DNA of 64,000 nt from Persicaria tinctoria (Eukaryota; Streptophyta; Magnoliopsida; Caryophyllales; Polygonaceae), in NCBI GenBank assembly GCA_037127255.1, contig JBANSL010000020.1:49637098-49701097 (forward strand), written 5' to 3'. Below are positions 12,001 to 21,731 of the stretch, one piece after another (within the stretch, counting starts at the first letter, position 1; every line of letters begins with the position of its first letter). The notes under the pieces were generated by a model that worked only from the letters and a program-made list of their open reading frames with translations, did no database searches and had not been told where the DNA came from. Made by a program: the position numbers and the translations under genes.

Positions 12001-15000
12001 ATGGAGAAGATAATTTTTTTCCCAAGGCTGCCCATGTAGTATAAAAAGAATGACACTGATATCAATAAAATACGGCCACTCGAATTGTGGATATTCCTTT
12101 TATATCTCATCAAACAAAAAGTATATAAATATAAATGAAATGAGAGCCAAGAATTTACTGCCATCAAAAGTACAACAAACTTCAAGAAGTAAAACAAAAA
12201 TATAAAACTTTCATCATATAAATATCAGTAAGTTGTTGTCTCTTTTAAAGATAAAGGCATACAGAACTAGGAGATTTTTTGAAATTGAACTCTTAAAATA
12301 TTATCTCCATCATCCATTCAAGGTAAGCATAGGAACAAATTTTAAATGTATAAGCTACTTTTACCATAATGAGTAATCAATCTAGCCAAAAGCTTACCGG
12401 ACCCCAATAATGCTAATAATGTGAATTCCGAAACATCATTCCACCATAGCCCCCTTTTAATTTAATATTTCATGTAAGATTCTTTCATCATATCAGTATC
12501 AAAATCAAAGAAGGAAAGAGATGTAGAAAATAAAAGCCAAGAACCTATAGATAGAAATTAGAAACATTGCATTTTATGCATGGAAACATATACCAAGAAC
12601 CGATGAAAACCAATATCAAAATCAAAGAAGAAAAGAAATCTAGAAAATAAGAACCTATAGATAGAAACATTATATTTTATGCATACCAAATTACCAAGAA
12701 CCGGTAAAAACCACAAAACTACACAGCGACCAAACATGAACCAACAATGATGACTTAACTCTGTCCCATTTTCTAAAAGTTCACAAGTGTAACGTAGGAA
12801 ATTGATATATCCACAATTGAACTCTTGAATAGAAATACAAAACGCTTACATGCATGGAGGAGGGCCTTCACCTTCTGGCTCCAACTTCCTCCATTCATAT
12901 GGTTTAGCAGCTGTGTCCAAGGCCCAAACATCAGCCAGAGGCCGCTTCCCTGTAATGCATTCATAAAATAATTAATATCTTAACAATATTTCAATAGTAT
13001 AGAATGAAGTTAAATGAAATGAGTAACTAACCATCATTCCCACCAATAGCCATTAGATATCTTTGTCCCACAAGGGCCATAACATGGCCATAACGGGGTC
13101 CTGGACCAGGGCCTTGGACAACAACCCTAAGAAAGCAAAGGCAAGCATCAGCTATATGGACAAGATAAAATGAAATAAATAATTGCATTATACAATTAGA
13201 AACAAGAAGAGAGCATATTAAGTCATTAACAAAAAAAATAGCTTTTCAAGCACCTAACCTATGCCATCGAGGCCTTTGCTGTGTTAGGTCAAGAACATGA
13301 AGATCCTCAGCAGATAAACCTGCTGGACCAATGCCACCCTTCCAAGGAGAAAAAAGGAAGTTAGTTGCAATAAAACAAAAGTTTGCACTACAGTAGAACA
13401 CATGACAACAAATACAACAAAATGGAGGCAGGCTACTGACTGACTAATTAGCATACCTGGATAACCACCATAGTTCCAACAGCAGTAGCCACGTGTGCAG
13501 CTCTTGGGGTGGGTGGCTCCCCAATAGGAGTAAGCCTAGATATTTAGCTATATCCGTTAATTACCATAATATAAGCAGGAAAAAAAGGATAGGAGAGAGT
13601 AGTGACCCAATGTGAGAAACACTGTAACACTGATGAGATAAAGATATAGAAGAAGAATGCACTGCTAGTGCTTACCTAGACCATTTATTAGTCAATACAT
13701 CGTAGCAATGAACATCTGCAGTAGCACCTGCTAGTCCTGCAAAGTATAGATGCGATTATACAGAATGCAACTCCTTGTCATTAAACTAACATTTTAATCA
13801 CAATGCAGTGACAGCTGCTAGAGTCAATCAGTCAATGCAAAAAGTTTAAGATGATTAAGATTACCGTATTAAAACACAATAAGCAAGTTTTTCAATAAGA
13901 CAAGAAAAAACAAGGCCCTGCACTCATATGAGATAGGTATAGTTATAAAGTGATCTATATAAAGGTTTTTCTATATATTAAACATCTGCAGGTCTATTTT
14001 CAATGATTCCTTGGCTGATATTAACAGACCGTGTTCATTTCCTTAACACGAAGAGGAAAACTGAAAATAGAAGAGAGAGACAGATAAACCCCAAACAGGG
14101 CTGATTAAGAAAATCAAGGCAAAAAATGGAACATATTCAGCAGAGGGAGAGGTGGGAAAGAAACATCCCTCTGTAAGGCCTGAGTATACAAATTCATTGT
14201 AGCCTTTCTTTGAACTCTTTTAGATATCAAGTAACAACCATATGTTATCTGAGCCACCCACCATCAATTCAAAAACCACTGCTGCGACAAAGGGAAACTA
14301 TGCCGCTTGAATTAATTGCAGTTTGTTTAAAGCAAGGATTTCTGTGCAACGTTGAACCAATTGACGAATTGATAAGTTTAAAAATCATTGATTGTGAAAA
14401 GGGCAAACAAGCCAAATGATCTCCCCTCAAAAAAAACACTCGGCACTCACCAACTACTAAACTGTACAACTTGTCATCTTACACGCTAGCTCCCCAGCAA
14501 TGTAGTGTAGTGTTCTACTTCTACCAAGCCTAAAACCTAAGAGCCAACATACAGGAAAAAGAAAGCTTCATAAGAAGATTTAACATACTGATGCCAGGGC
14601 TTCCAGCCGGCGACGTAGGAGTACCAGAGGCGGCAGGGTTCCCTTCAAGCGCCGTAGCCCCTCCGAACAATATCAGCCTCGGCCCAATGTATCCAGGGGC
14701 TCCCTCCTCTCCCACAGGCGGCACCGCCGTCAGCGTATGCCCGCACCGAGGCCCGGACCCGTCCTCCTTCTTCTCAATAATAGCATTCACCACCGTATAC
14801 ATCGGAGCACAGCGCGGGCCAGACAGTGCACCCTGCTGCTGCACCGGCCGGCTCGGCAGCGAATTCGACGGCGACGCCGCCACTTCCGCCGGAGCAGGAG
14901 ACTGCTCGTCCTCCTTCTCCGTCGGAGGTGTATACGGAGAGTTCTGATTCTGCGCGGGATCTTGATCCGTCTCCGGCGCCATAGACGTATCCACCTCCAT
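16..15000 (-). CDS. BSL: BSU1-LIKE (BSL2/BSL3-type) Kelch-repeat Ser/Thr protein phosphatase, 21 exons, 999 aa
   Basis: Brassinosteroid-signalling type phosphatase: N-terminal Kelch propeller, C-terminal PP1-like phosphatase. Exons, 5' to 3' on the minus strand: 15000-14589, 13736-13676, 13535-13457, 13338-13259, 13126-13032, 12949-12850, 11602-11533, 10052-9951, 9884-9803, 4382-4203, 3575-3305, 3226-2989, 2912-2742, 2334-2096, 1850-1766, 1673-1575, 1489-1290, 1203-1128, 574-439, 324-185, 99-16. All have GT/AG borders, phases match, and the sum is exactly 3000 nt. Kelch repeats fill about residues 60-430. Metal and catalytic motifs are GDLHG (about 701-705), GDYVDRG (735-741) and GNHE (767-770); the C-terminus ends RGSLAWI. 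The start is the ATG at 14998-15000 (MEVDTSMAPETDQDP); a TTG 12 nt upstream is in frame but unlikely. The family in Arabidopsis dephosphorylates GSK3-like kinases in the nucleus or cytoplasm (known for the family). Intron 9 holds a whole retrotransposon. The BSL2/3 subtype is inferred from the N-terminus and length. Confidence 0.96.
4410..4796 (-). repeat. 3' LTR of the gypsy element
   Basis: 387 bp, direct repeat of 9193-9579 with three mismatches. It contains the last codons and stop of the polyprotein (stop at 4745-4747). On the minus strand a TATATAAG box is visible around 4570-4577, followed by AATAAG/AATAAA-like signals. Confidence 0.95.
4745..9169 (-). CDS. Gag-Pol polyprotein, Ty3/gypsy with chromodomain (about 1,474 aa, intact)
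   Basis: Single uninterrupted frame. Domain order, numbered from the ATG at 9169: Gag capsid-like about 95-250; CCHC-type knuckle at C328-x2-C331-x7-H339-x-C341; aspartic protease VDSGS with D396; reverse transcriptase with MPFGLTNAP and catalytic FFDD (D710-D711); RNase H with ECDASG (D856); integrase with the HHCC zinc site (C1077, C1080), D1110, SDRD near 1170 and E1206; GPY/F motif near 1345; chromodomain about 1403-1450 ending ATWEP. PR-RT-RH-IN order is diagnostic of Ty3/gypsy. The start is chosen because it lies 9 nt past the primer-binding site; the same frame stays open 54 nt further to an ATG in the LTR. The last 17 codons and the stop lie in the 3' LTR. No frameshift or stop seen, so possibly autonomous. 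Confidence 0.95.
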   Translation of the reverse strand: MGDADNLTAKLEAFMEMMTARQGALEEQMAQLTDSIREERKDSDSGNNSTESEAAKNSGTNNNNTEGQNSGIHASAGGFASRNRSGVHLGGAMVPRYSKMEFPTYDGTEDPLGWLKRCEKFFTGQRTAEVDKIALAAFHMLGEAQLWYDQVENEEADLTWERFKDCCHVRFGPPMSNNPLGELANFKQTGSVEEYQRQFQSLLARTSDLTPRQQVSLFTAGLTEEIRIDIELQQPGNLGIAMNMARSLERKQGVSQGKATLRPNINGSTPKSNTKEAVVSSDKSSNWRTGGQPEKSMGNNTSRGSSSAPFVKRLTRAEMAERRTKGLCFNCDESYTRGHRCKRLFWVEVPDEYGDPDEDNVVDPEISLNAISGSCNSSTMQVLALVSGVTVSVLVDSGSTHNFLREGVVSSLGLKVWKRPGLRVCVANGERVPCMGVCKGVSVQVGEDIFRADFYTIPLNGFDVVLGVKWLCTLGPILWDFSSLTMEFALGGKRVMWRGEPPDSEPRLSLMEARNSAKEELETLLAEFNDLFMEPSELPPSRDCDHRIPLLPGAGPVVVRPYRYPHFQKDGIEKQCTQMLQQGIIRPSRSPFSSPVLLVKKHDGSWRFCVDYRELNACTVKDKFPIPVVDELLDELHGAQHFTKLDLRSGYHQIRMAPADVKKTAFRTHHGHFEFLVMPFGLTNAPSTFQSLMNAVFREYLRQFVLVFFDDILIYSKSWVEHMQHVRTVLDLLRDNKLFLKKSKCFFGQPQVTYLGHVIHGSGVEVDATKITAITEWPTPNSTKALRGFLGLAGYYRKFIKDYGQVAAPLTNLLKKNAFKWSPEADCAFGALKASLSTAPVLTLPNFDEEFVVECDASGSGFGAVIQQNSHPIAFYSSKIAERHAKLAAYERELIGLAKAVSHWRPYLWGRHFLIRTDHFSLKYLLEQRITTSPQQHWLSKLMGFDFRVEFKAGKLNKVADALSRRDEDSLQFMAVSFPRVEILDGIRAETKTSPDLVQMRNHIEQGELGPEWVVQKDLIFRKGKVYLLPTSPIVSTIMVAIHEMAHEGSQKTLHRLRQDFYWKGMKSDVLEFVQNCLVCQQHKWQNLQPAGLLQPLQVPQQVWADISMDFVEGLPKVRGKSVLLVVVDRLSKYAHFLPLAHPFTAISVATTFFTEVFRLHGLPETIVSDRDKVFLSMFWRELFRLSGSKLAFSSAYHPQSDGQTEVVNRTIEMYLRCLTGDRPQRWVDWIPWAEYCYNTSYHTALGTTPFQLVYGREPPRLLSYSVGSTKVEAVDQVLRDRDVVLQTARDKLLQAQQRMKASYDSRHRELQFAVGDWVWLRLHPYRRLTVARQKYHKLLPKYFGPYKILAKVGLVAYKLDLPAKSRIHDVFHVSLLKEYKGPPPTTVGNLPLICDGKAIPTPETVIRGRLNRGTREFLVQWTGRSQEDATWEPAAQFQEAYPEFELEDKLEAEKGSDDTDAFIGKQYARRKPA
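9193..9579 (-). repeat. 5' LTR of the gypsy element (promoter-bearing)
   Basis: 387 bp. A minus-strand TATATAAG at about 9353-9360 is the likely promoter core, placing transcription start roughly 25-30 nt further into the LTR. The open polyprotein frame extends into this LTR up to an ATG at 9223, but the first ATG after the primer-binding site is at 9169. Confidence 0.92.
10590..10712. repeat. 59-bp tandem duplication in a BSL intron
   Basis: Two adjacent copies beginning CCAAGTGATAGACTGG, at 10590 and 10649. They are identical except for a 2-bp CA insertion in the second copy. The repeat lies in the intron between exons 7 and 8, with no effect on coding. Confidence 0.9.
12497..12716. repeat. 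About 117-bp tandem duplication in a BSL intron
   Basis: Two diverged copies beginning TATCAAAATCAAAGAAG at 12497 and 12614, each containing AACCTATAGATAGAAA and a TTTTATGCAT stretch. Both lie in the intron between exons 6 and 7. The copies differ by small deletions. Confidence 0.8.
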
Positions 15001-15350
15001 AGATTTAATCAATAACTACAAAATAAAAAGTGCGATTGAAAAGGCTGGTTGGAGATCGGAGCCTGAATTGGCGCAATTAAGCATTTCGGATCAGCATAGC
15101 AATCGAAACCCTAGCTGAGATCGTGGCTTAGGTCCTCAGGATTGGAAGTTTCAACAGCCGATTGGAAAGAGGATTTGAAGAAAGAAGGAGAAACTGACAA
15201 AGGCGGCTTCCAGTTTTCAGTTCTCCGACTTTTCCCTCTCCCTCTCTCTCTCTCTCTCTGTTGAGTTGGCTCAGGTAATGGTGAGAGCGACGAAGTGACC
15301 CCAAATCCCTCCCCTCCCCCCCTCTCTCTCTCTCTTTCTTTCGGATTCTT
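15001..15350 (-). promoter_or_regulatory. BSL 5' UTR and proximal promoter with CT/GA-rich tracts
   Basis: Immediately upstream of the BSL start codon. Two pyrimidine-rich plus-strand tracts (GA-rich on the gene strand) occur at about 15233-15261 and 15310-15341, a composition common in plant 5' UTRs. No clear TATA box is seen. The transcription start cannot be set from sequence alone. Confidence 0.45.
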
Positions 15351-15597
15351 TTTTTTAATTTAATTTGGCTTTTGTGTTGAACAGTTTGTGTTTCCCTCCC
15401 TCCCCAATGTCCCCATTGATGTTCGCCGCCACTTGCTGAAATTGGAGTTGGACCGATTTCAAGTAGAAACAAATCAGAGTCTGAGCGATGCACATCGACC
15501 CATTTATGAACAGTTGAACACCGCCACCCTAAATATTCATTTTCAATTAATTCCAAAAATGTAATTCTGTTAAACTCGGTTGGTTCTGGTACGGGTC

Positions 15598-15770
15598 AAG
15601 ACGCTGGAGGGAGGTCGTGTGTGCGGGCCCACATACGGGAGACTCGAACAACACATAAACCCGAGCGGGGTTCCATCTCAAAACCAATTGGCAATGAGAG
15701 GAATAGCTCACCAACCTTATATGTTGTTTAAGTATTCTCTAAATTACCGATATGGAACAACCACCATTCC
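15598..15770. repeat. Dispersed repeat, copy 1 (shared with 36690-36890)
   Basis: Contains GGTCGTGTGTGCGGGC, CCGAG..GGTTCCAT and AAACCAATTGGCAATG, and then a Tyr-rich short-ORF stretch. The same ordered motifs recur at 36690-36890. No termini or target duplication found, so the class is not assigned. Confidence 0.6.
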
Positions 15771-16311
15771 AACAAATTCATTGTCGGATATACATACCTC
15801 ATACGAAGTACTGTATAACTGCATGAATTTCACTTGGCAAAGCTATATGCAACATACATAAATGTGTTAATTTCACTTGCCAAATCTATACACTATATGT
15901 GATATAGACAAAACATTCAAAAAATAGTGAACAGATTTTTTATCCGTTCAATATATAACGGATCATAAATCTGTTTATGTGTTTTTAAAAAAACAAGTTT
16001 AAAATATTTGGAAAGTATATATCCGTCCATTGTCAAAAAAATTTATAGTTTCAAGTTTTTTAAATTTTCATAATGATTATTTGACACGTGTTAAATTTGA
16101 GGGCAAACGGATCTATAATCCATTTTATACGAGTATATAATTATATATAGCACTTTTTTTGGTCGGCTGAGTATATATAGCACTTGATCTTGATGCTTGT
16201 AGCAACAACCATTTCACTATATCAATCACTCAACCAGCCTCACAAATCGCAGTGTAAAGTTATTAAGTACACGCTTCTTCTACTTATTTATAAAAAATAT
16301 ATTGTTATTAG
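15771..16311. other. AT-rich intergenic DNA, no gene seen
   Basis: Low-complexity AT-rich sequence with stop codons in all frames and no recognisable repeat ends. A short repeated word, TATATATAGCAC, occurs around 16143-16185. Confidence 0.6.
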
Positions 16312-16999
16312 CAGAGGCGGAACCAAGGGGGTATGGGGGAGCACGTGCCCTATTCCTCATTCGGTAAACTACCTAGGTGTATTCTCATCGTCGATGGCTT
16401 CATTTTGATATATAATACGCCATAATCCGACATTTGAGTAAAAAGTTATGAATGTTTGAAAATCATAGGTGTATTAATCACTTTATTTTTACTTTAATAT
16501 ATTATAATACTTTTATATTTTACTTAAATTGATATTCACATACTATAATTCATCTCGAGAGCTTCGAAACCATGGGTTATAATACTTATTTCGATAATTC
16601 ATAAGAAGTTACGCAAGTTTAAATTTTTTATATTTAGTTATACACTATTACATCGATCTTAAAAACACAACAAATTAAATATTGACTCAATGTTTATTTA
16701 TTGTGTTTTATATCCTTATTTTTGTTAGTTTTCTTTTCTTCGGCTATTTCATTTATTTATTTATATTTATTTATTTTTTAATGGGAAAAAATAAGAGAGT
16801 TTTATTTAGTACGCAGTATAGACCTCTAATTAGAAACGATGTACTCTTTAGTTTGTAATATCATTTAACACTAGTTTGTAATATCATTTGACACTAATTT
16901 ATAATATCGAACACGTTATGTGTTTTACGAATTTTTTCTCAATATCGTCGTGTAGTATTTTTGTGCCCCTCCCCTCAAAACTTCTCGGCTCCATCCCTA
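16312..16999. mobile_element. hAT-type non-autonomous element, copy 1 (688 bp)
   Basis: Exact 8-bp target duplication GTTATTAG at 16304-16311 and 17000-17007. The terminal inverted repeats are degenerate: left CAGAGGCGGAACC, right (reverse complement) TAGGGATGGAGCC. The 8-bp duplication and CA-G-GGCGGA ends fit hAT-superfamily MITEs. Internal sequence matches the element at 28927-29481 (shared ACCTAGGTGTATTCTC and GAGAGCTTCGAAACCAT). It has no coding capacity. Confidence 0.9.
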
Positions 17000-17007
17000 G
17001 TTATTAG

Positions 17008-17400
17008 GAATTTAAGAAGTAACTATTGGGAATGCTTGTCTAAGACTCGTAATGATGTATCATTTGTCATGTAAAAGGGTGGTCAAGACTCTGGTTCTGT
17101 TTTGAAATGGCCGATTCTCAGGTTCTCTTTAAAATAAACTTTAACTCAAACTTACCATAGTAAACTTTCTATTTTTAGAATTGAAATAAATGATTTTATA
17201 AAATTGATGGAACTGTTGATTTATGTTTTTCTTTTTGTAAGACCTTACTTATAACGGTGATGATCTTCTAATCCGCTATCAATAAGAGACCTTAATTGCG
17301 GACTAGAGAATTCTCACCATATTAGTTTAACTGTTGGTAAATACTTGAATAGTATTTACCAATTGTCTATGTGCGTTTGGATCCCAATACAATTTAATTA
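17008..17400. other. AT-rich intergenic DNA
   Basis: No gene or element termini recognised between the hAT element and the Stowaway MITE. Confidence 0.55.
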
Positions 17401-17653
17401 ATCCCTCCGTTCGGCAAAACTTGTCATTTTAACTCTTCACACAACTTTTAATAAAGTTAATAATTACACTCATTTTTTACTAATTTACCCTCATTTATTA
17501 CTCTACTTTTTACTTAATCAAAAACTACAACTCACAACACATCAATCAAATCAATGGCATTTTGGTAAAGTAGAAGCAAAATTATTTAAAATGACAAGTT
17601 TTTTCGAACAAAAACAAAACTCTAAAACGACAAGTTTTGCCGAACGGAGGGAG
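17401..17653. mobile_element. Stowaway-like (Tc1/mariner) MITE, 253 bp
   Basis: Terminal inverted repeats of at least 24 bp: left ATCCCTCCGTTCGGC..., right (reverse complement) CTCCCTCCGTTCGGC..., both continuing AAAACTTGTC. The flanking dinucleotide TA is duplicated (17399-17400 and 17654-17655). CTCCCTCCGT ends are diagnostic of plant Stowaway elements. Confidence 0.93.
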
Positions 17654-17655
17654 TA

Positions 17656-19259
17656 TAAAGCACTTATAATCATAACACTTGAGCAGTATTTGTTAACCTA
17701 TTTTATATTAAAAGTAATATCAATTTTAAATAAAAATATCTTATAAGCTGTGTCGATTCGCTATTGTGTAAAGTTTGTAACTATATTTTAAATCTAATGT
17801 AATTAATTAATATAATTTATAATATATTTATTTAAATTTTACGTTATTTAAACCATATTGTAAAAAAAAAGGTTAATAAAACACAATGACTCTTGATGTA
17901 CCGCTCGTTAGTGATGTCGCAACTTGGTGGTGATTGACGTCGATTCTTAGTCTACGTTGTTCCTAGTGTGTTTGAGTTTGGTTTGCTTGTTCGTCCGGAA
18001 ATGTGTGCCTACTACTGTTGTATTGCACTTTTTGTTCTTGCGTTATATGTCTTGATGGATCGCCGCCTAATGACTTATACGGAAAGAAAAAAAAAGTTAA
18101 CCAAATACTCCAAAGTACTGTAATACTTACGGAGTATACACTTGTAATCCAGGATGACATGATGTTAGATTGTTAGATGTTAGATTCCTTGTATACTTTG
18201 AATTTTGACGGACAAAGTGGGTTGAAAAGATTGTCCTTTCTCCTTGTAGCAACTGCATACATTGTTCAAAGTGTCATTTGGTCGGTAAAAGTAAACTTGT
18301 ATTCACAGTAAAAGTGTACATACTTATATCACAAATTGAAGCAATTAAAATTTTGCTTTATGTATTGATTAAAATAAAAATGTATAAAATCACCATTACC
18401 TTTGTTCAATTTTGCTCAAAATCATCCTGAATTCAATCATAATTAAAAGGACAATTTATTTCCACCCAAAAACAAAATCAAGAATTGATGCAACATTCTA
18501 AATGGCCACATGGGAAGTTCACATGGAGTGTACAGGCGCCTTGATTTGGTTTTAAAAAAAAAAAATTGCAGTGAAAACCCCAAGTAAAAACAAACTGCAG
18601 CACTATCTAAGCAAAACTCAACTATGGGGATGAAGGTATCCAAAGTGAGCATCAATCAACCTCAATCTATAGTGACAGTAAAAGACACAGCAAGTGCTAT
18701 CCACAAGTCACAACCATCATCATCTCTTTTATAAAAGTTGAAGAGCTTTGGTAGCACACCACTTTAGTTTTCTGTTTTTTAAGAGGGCATGGCCAAACCT
18801 TTCCAGCCTCAACCTCTCCTTTTACTGTTTTACACAGTGCTGGGATGGGATCCAAAATCCAGGCAGGTGCACACCATCAAAGCTTGAAACCCTTTTCTTA
18901 TTACCTGAAAAGAGCTTCAGATTTTGCTCATGGAAGCTTTTCTTTAATGCCATGTTGATGGATGCATATTCCTGCAAATCTTGATCTGCTAATCCACCTT
19001 CATTTCTTTCTTTTTCTATTCAGATTTTGTATTAACAAAGACCTATTTGTGGAAGTCTTATTATAGTAGTTTGGTTGATAAGCGCAGCAATAATACTAAG
19101 CAGGCTTAATACAATTAATTTATCATCATAAATAGTAAACATAGCTGCAGAGACTTGCAATTCTAACAACAATTGGTATAAATATAGTATTATAAAGTCA
19201 GGTGAACGAACCCGCAAGGGCTTTAGACTCGAAGCTGATTTAAAGTACAACAGGATACA
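17656..19259. other. Intergenic DNA without recognised gene
   Basis: Only short open frames without codon-like bias. Nothing recognisable on either strand. Confidence 0.5.
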
Positions 19260-20505
19260 TTATGGATTTATATGAAAGAGATATATGTACAACGCGCATC
19301 CAAGATAAACACGTTTTTAACCCTACTACCTCACTGCAGGATACACATTCCATCTTACTAACCATATAATGTTACAATCTAGAATTACACAGTTGCTGAG
19401 ACGTAACAGGCAGGTTGAAGGAGGATGCGTGGTTCCCAATGGCTTTGGGATTCAACCGGAGCTCCAAGGTTGACGGAGCTGCCATAAGCCTTCAATGCTA
19501 GAAAGCTTGTCCGAGTCTCATTACTGAAACCTGTTAAAGATATAGCAAACATTACACAACAATCAAGTACTTCAAGAAGCCAGCTACTGAAAGCAATAAC
19601 TGTAATACAGATCTGGTATCGAAGCTTTGAACTTTGAAGGATAGGATTTTGAGGGCTTAAATTCGAAATGACAAACTAGCATGCTTTTAGAGGTAAATGC
19701 ACTCAGATGATATAGTCCGATATGCCCATTCTATGTTCAATCCGAATTAAACATTCAGGAGCCCCACAAACGCACATCGACACATAAATTCAGCTATTGC
19801 CAAGGATTGCATCCAATTGCCGTCATGATCAGGATGGTGCTGTTAACTTATTATGATGTACACATGACAGAGCTAAAAAAAGAAATATTTTTTTTTAAAA
19901 GAGAAGCAAGATTGTAACTTTGGAAGATTCATAAAGTGGTACTTGAAGAGGAGCCATCAGGTTGTACAGTGACTCCTTACCGACAGTAAAGCAAAACACA
20001 CAACTACTGAAGCTTTGAAAGCACGCATTCATAGTGGTACAATCACAGAATCACAGTCACTTGAAGGGAAAGGAAACTAGAGATAGAATCAAAACCTAAA
20101 AATATCATTGAAAACTACAAACCCGGAAAAAAATCTACACAAAGGAATTCAAACAGCATTCAAGAATATGCCAAGTTCAAGCAAGGAATCCGAGGAGCTC
20201 ACATACTACATCAGCAATTAAACATCTGAAACAAAAAAGCAGTAAAGGACTCAACAACATCAAACATGGCAACCGAGATGACACCAAACGAGCCCTTTAT
20301 CCACTTCCTAACAAAATTCCTAATATTGACAGCTGATGAAACTAAACTAACTCATCAAACATTTTAAGGGTCAAACCAATTCAACAAGATCCAACCAGCC
20401 ACATAAAAACAAATAAACACTCAACAAGATCACATGAAACAAAAATACAGAGCAAAGATAAAAAGGAGATCATTTACTCACCAGTAAGCAAAAAAAGGTG
20501 ACACC
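19260..20505 (-). other. Probable 3' UTR of the GT14 gene with a 3'-UTR intron (about 19531-20481)
   Basis: Downstream of the GT14 stop (minus strand), 24 nt of sequence is followed by a strong donor GTGAGTAAATG (20481-20471). A matching acceptor TTAACAG ends at 19531. The next exon, 19530 downward, reads open for 48 codons in one frame before TAA. The layout suggests a spliced 3' UTR or alternative last exon. The stop lies within 50 nt of the junction, so nonsense-mediated decay would not be expected. This is an inference from splice signals only. Confidence 0.5.
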
Positions 20506-21630
20506 TTAATCCTTGAGAATAACATCATCTGCAATATCCATCAACGGCTTCAAGCAATCGGGCGAAAACTTCCTCGCAAACAGGTAATCATAACTATAAT
20601 TCGACTGCCTAAGGTTCTGAATCAACTCCGGGGAGATCTCACTCGGCTTATACGTATGCGGGTGCCCATTAACACTGTTAGTCCAATTCACATTGGTAAG
20701 CGAAAACCGGGTGCACCCATCCGGGTCCTCCATGGACAACAAAGTAGGAAAGTAATGCTCTTCAGGATAACAAGATTGGATCCTTAGGCAAGGCAATCTG
20801 AACTTCCTCCATAGCTTCCGATCTCTGAGCACCAAAAGAGCGTGCTTTTTGGTCAGTATAAAGAACTGCGACCCAACCCGAAAATCCCTAAATGGAACCT
20901 CTGGCAGCATCACATTTTTACCCCTGGCATTGTACCGATCGTGCAAGGTGGTTTCATTCGACAAGATCTCGATGAAGCTCGAGTACTTAACGGGGCTCCA
21001 GCTGAAAGATCGGGTGTGGAAGAGGGACTTGTAGACGTAGTCAAACGAGTGGATGGGGATGCAGTTCTGGGAGATAAAAGCGAAGTAGTAATTCATGGAG
21101 TCGTTGAGGATGGCATTGGCGAGAAGGCGACGAGCGGCGGAGATGAGCGTCGCCGAGGATCGCTCCGTGTGCTTGCTAGGTATGAATCTGTCGGTGAAGA
21201 AGCCTCCGGGATCACGGACGCGAGATTGGGGATCGGCGTGGATGTAGATATTGAAAAGATCGGGGTTTGTGGAATTGAAGAACCGGTCCCAGAGAGGGGA
21301 GAAGTGGAGATCGGTGTTGGTGAGGAAGAGGAAGGCGATCTTGAATCTAGGGTTTGAGGAGCCCAATCGGAAGAAGAACTGGGCGGAGGAGGAGGAAGGG
21401 CGGCGGTCTGCCGACAGTGCGCGGTTGAAGAGGGCCAAGTCGTCGAGCTCGTCGGGGATGGAGATGGGGAGCTGGCGGGGCGGGAGGAGTCTGGGAGCGA
21501 GGACGAAGATGATTGGAAGAGAGAGGAGGAGAGAGAACGTGAGGATGAATTTGGGCTGGAAAATCTGGGAGAAATGCGAATGCGAGTGCGAATGTGAATG
21601 GGAATGGGAATGCGAGTGTAAATGGGGCAT
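20506..21630 (-). CDS. GT14-family glycosyltransferase (core-2/I-branching-like), 374 aa
   Basis: Single-exon type II membrane protein. After a His-Ser dipeptide run (residues about 4-20), one hydrophobic anchor follows at about 29-52 (ILTFSLLLSLPIIFVLAP). A lumenal GT14/Branch domain begins near residue 95 with KIAFLFLTNTDLHFSPLW. Conserved features are FNIYIHADP, SATLISAARRLLANAL-like, YYFAFISQNCIPI, FRVGSQFFILTKKHALLV and CYPEEHYFPTLL, all typical of the plant BC10/GT14 group. Plant relatives act in the Golgi on cell-wall or arabinogalactan glycans; the substrate here is unknown. The ATG at 21628-21630 gives the full anchor. Length (about 370-400 aa) is normal. Long open frames on the opposite strand are shadows of the GC-rich 5' half. 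The HS repeat is encoded by a GAATGx-type short tandem repeat and may vary in length. Confidence 0.93.
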   Translation of the reverse strand: MPHLHSHSHSHSHSHSHSHFSQIFQPKFILTFSLLLSLPIIFVLAPRLLPPRQLPISIPDELDDLALFNRALSADRRPSSSSAQFFFRLGSSNPRFKIAFLFLTNTDLHFSPLWDRFFNSTNPDLFNIYIHADPQSRVRDPGGFFTDRFIPSKHTERSSATLISAARRLLANAILNDSMNYYFAFISQNCIPIHSFDYVYKSLFHTRSFSWSPVKYSSFIEILSNETTLHDRYNARGKNVMLPEVPFRDFRVGSQFFILTKKHALLVLRDRKLWRKFRLPCLRIQSCYPEEHYFPTLLSMEDPDGCTRFSLTNVNWTNSVNGHPHTYKPSEISPELIQNLRQSNYSYDYLFARKFSPDCLKPLMDIADDVILKD

Positions 21631-21688
21631 CTCTGCAGATGAATCTGGGAATGTGAAATTGGGGGTTTAGTAGAGGGGGATGAACCTG

Positions 21689-21731
21689 GAGATAGGAACT
21701 GGAACTGGAATTGGAATTGGAATTGGAAATT
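21689..21731. repeat. Hexamer tandem repeat (GGAACT/GGAATT) upstream of the GT14 start
   Basis: About seven copies of GGAA(C/T)T in the presumed 5' UTR, 60-100 nt upstream of the GT14 ATG. It lies close to the related GAATGC/GAGTGC repeat coding the His-Ser run. Confidence 0.85.

Noticed and set aside
14591..15015. Plus-strand open frames opposite BSL exon 1
   Set aside because: Antisense shadows of a Pro/Ala/Ser-rich exon whose minus-strand frame clearly matches BSL.
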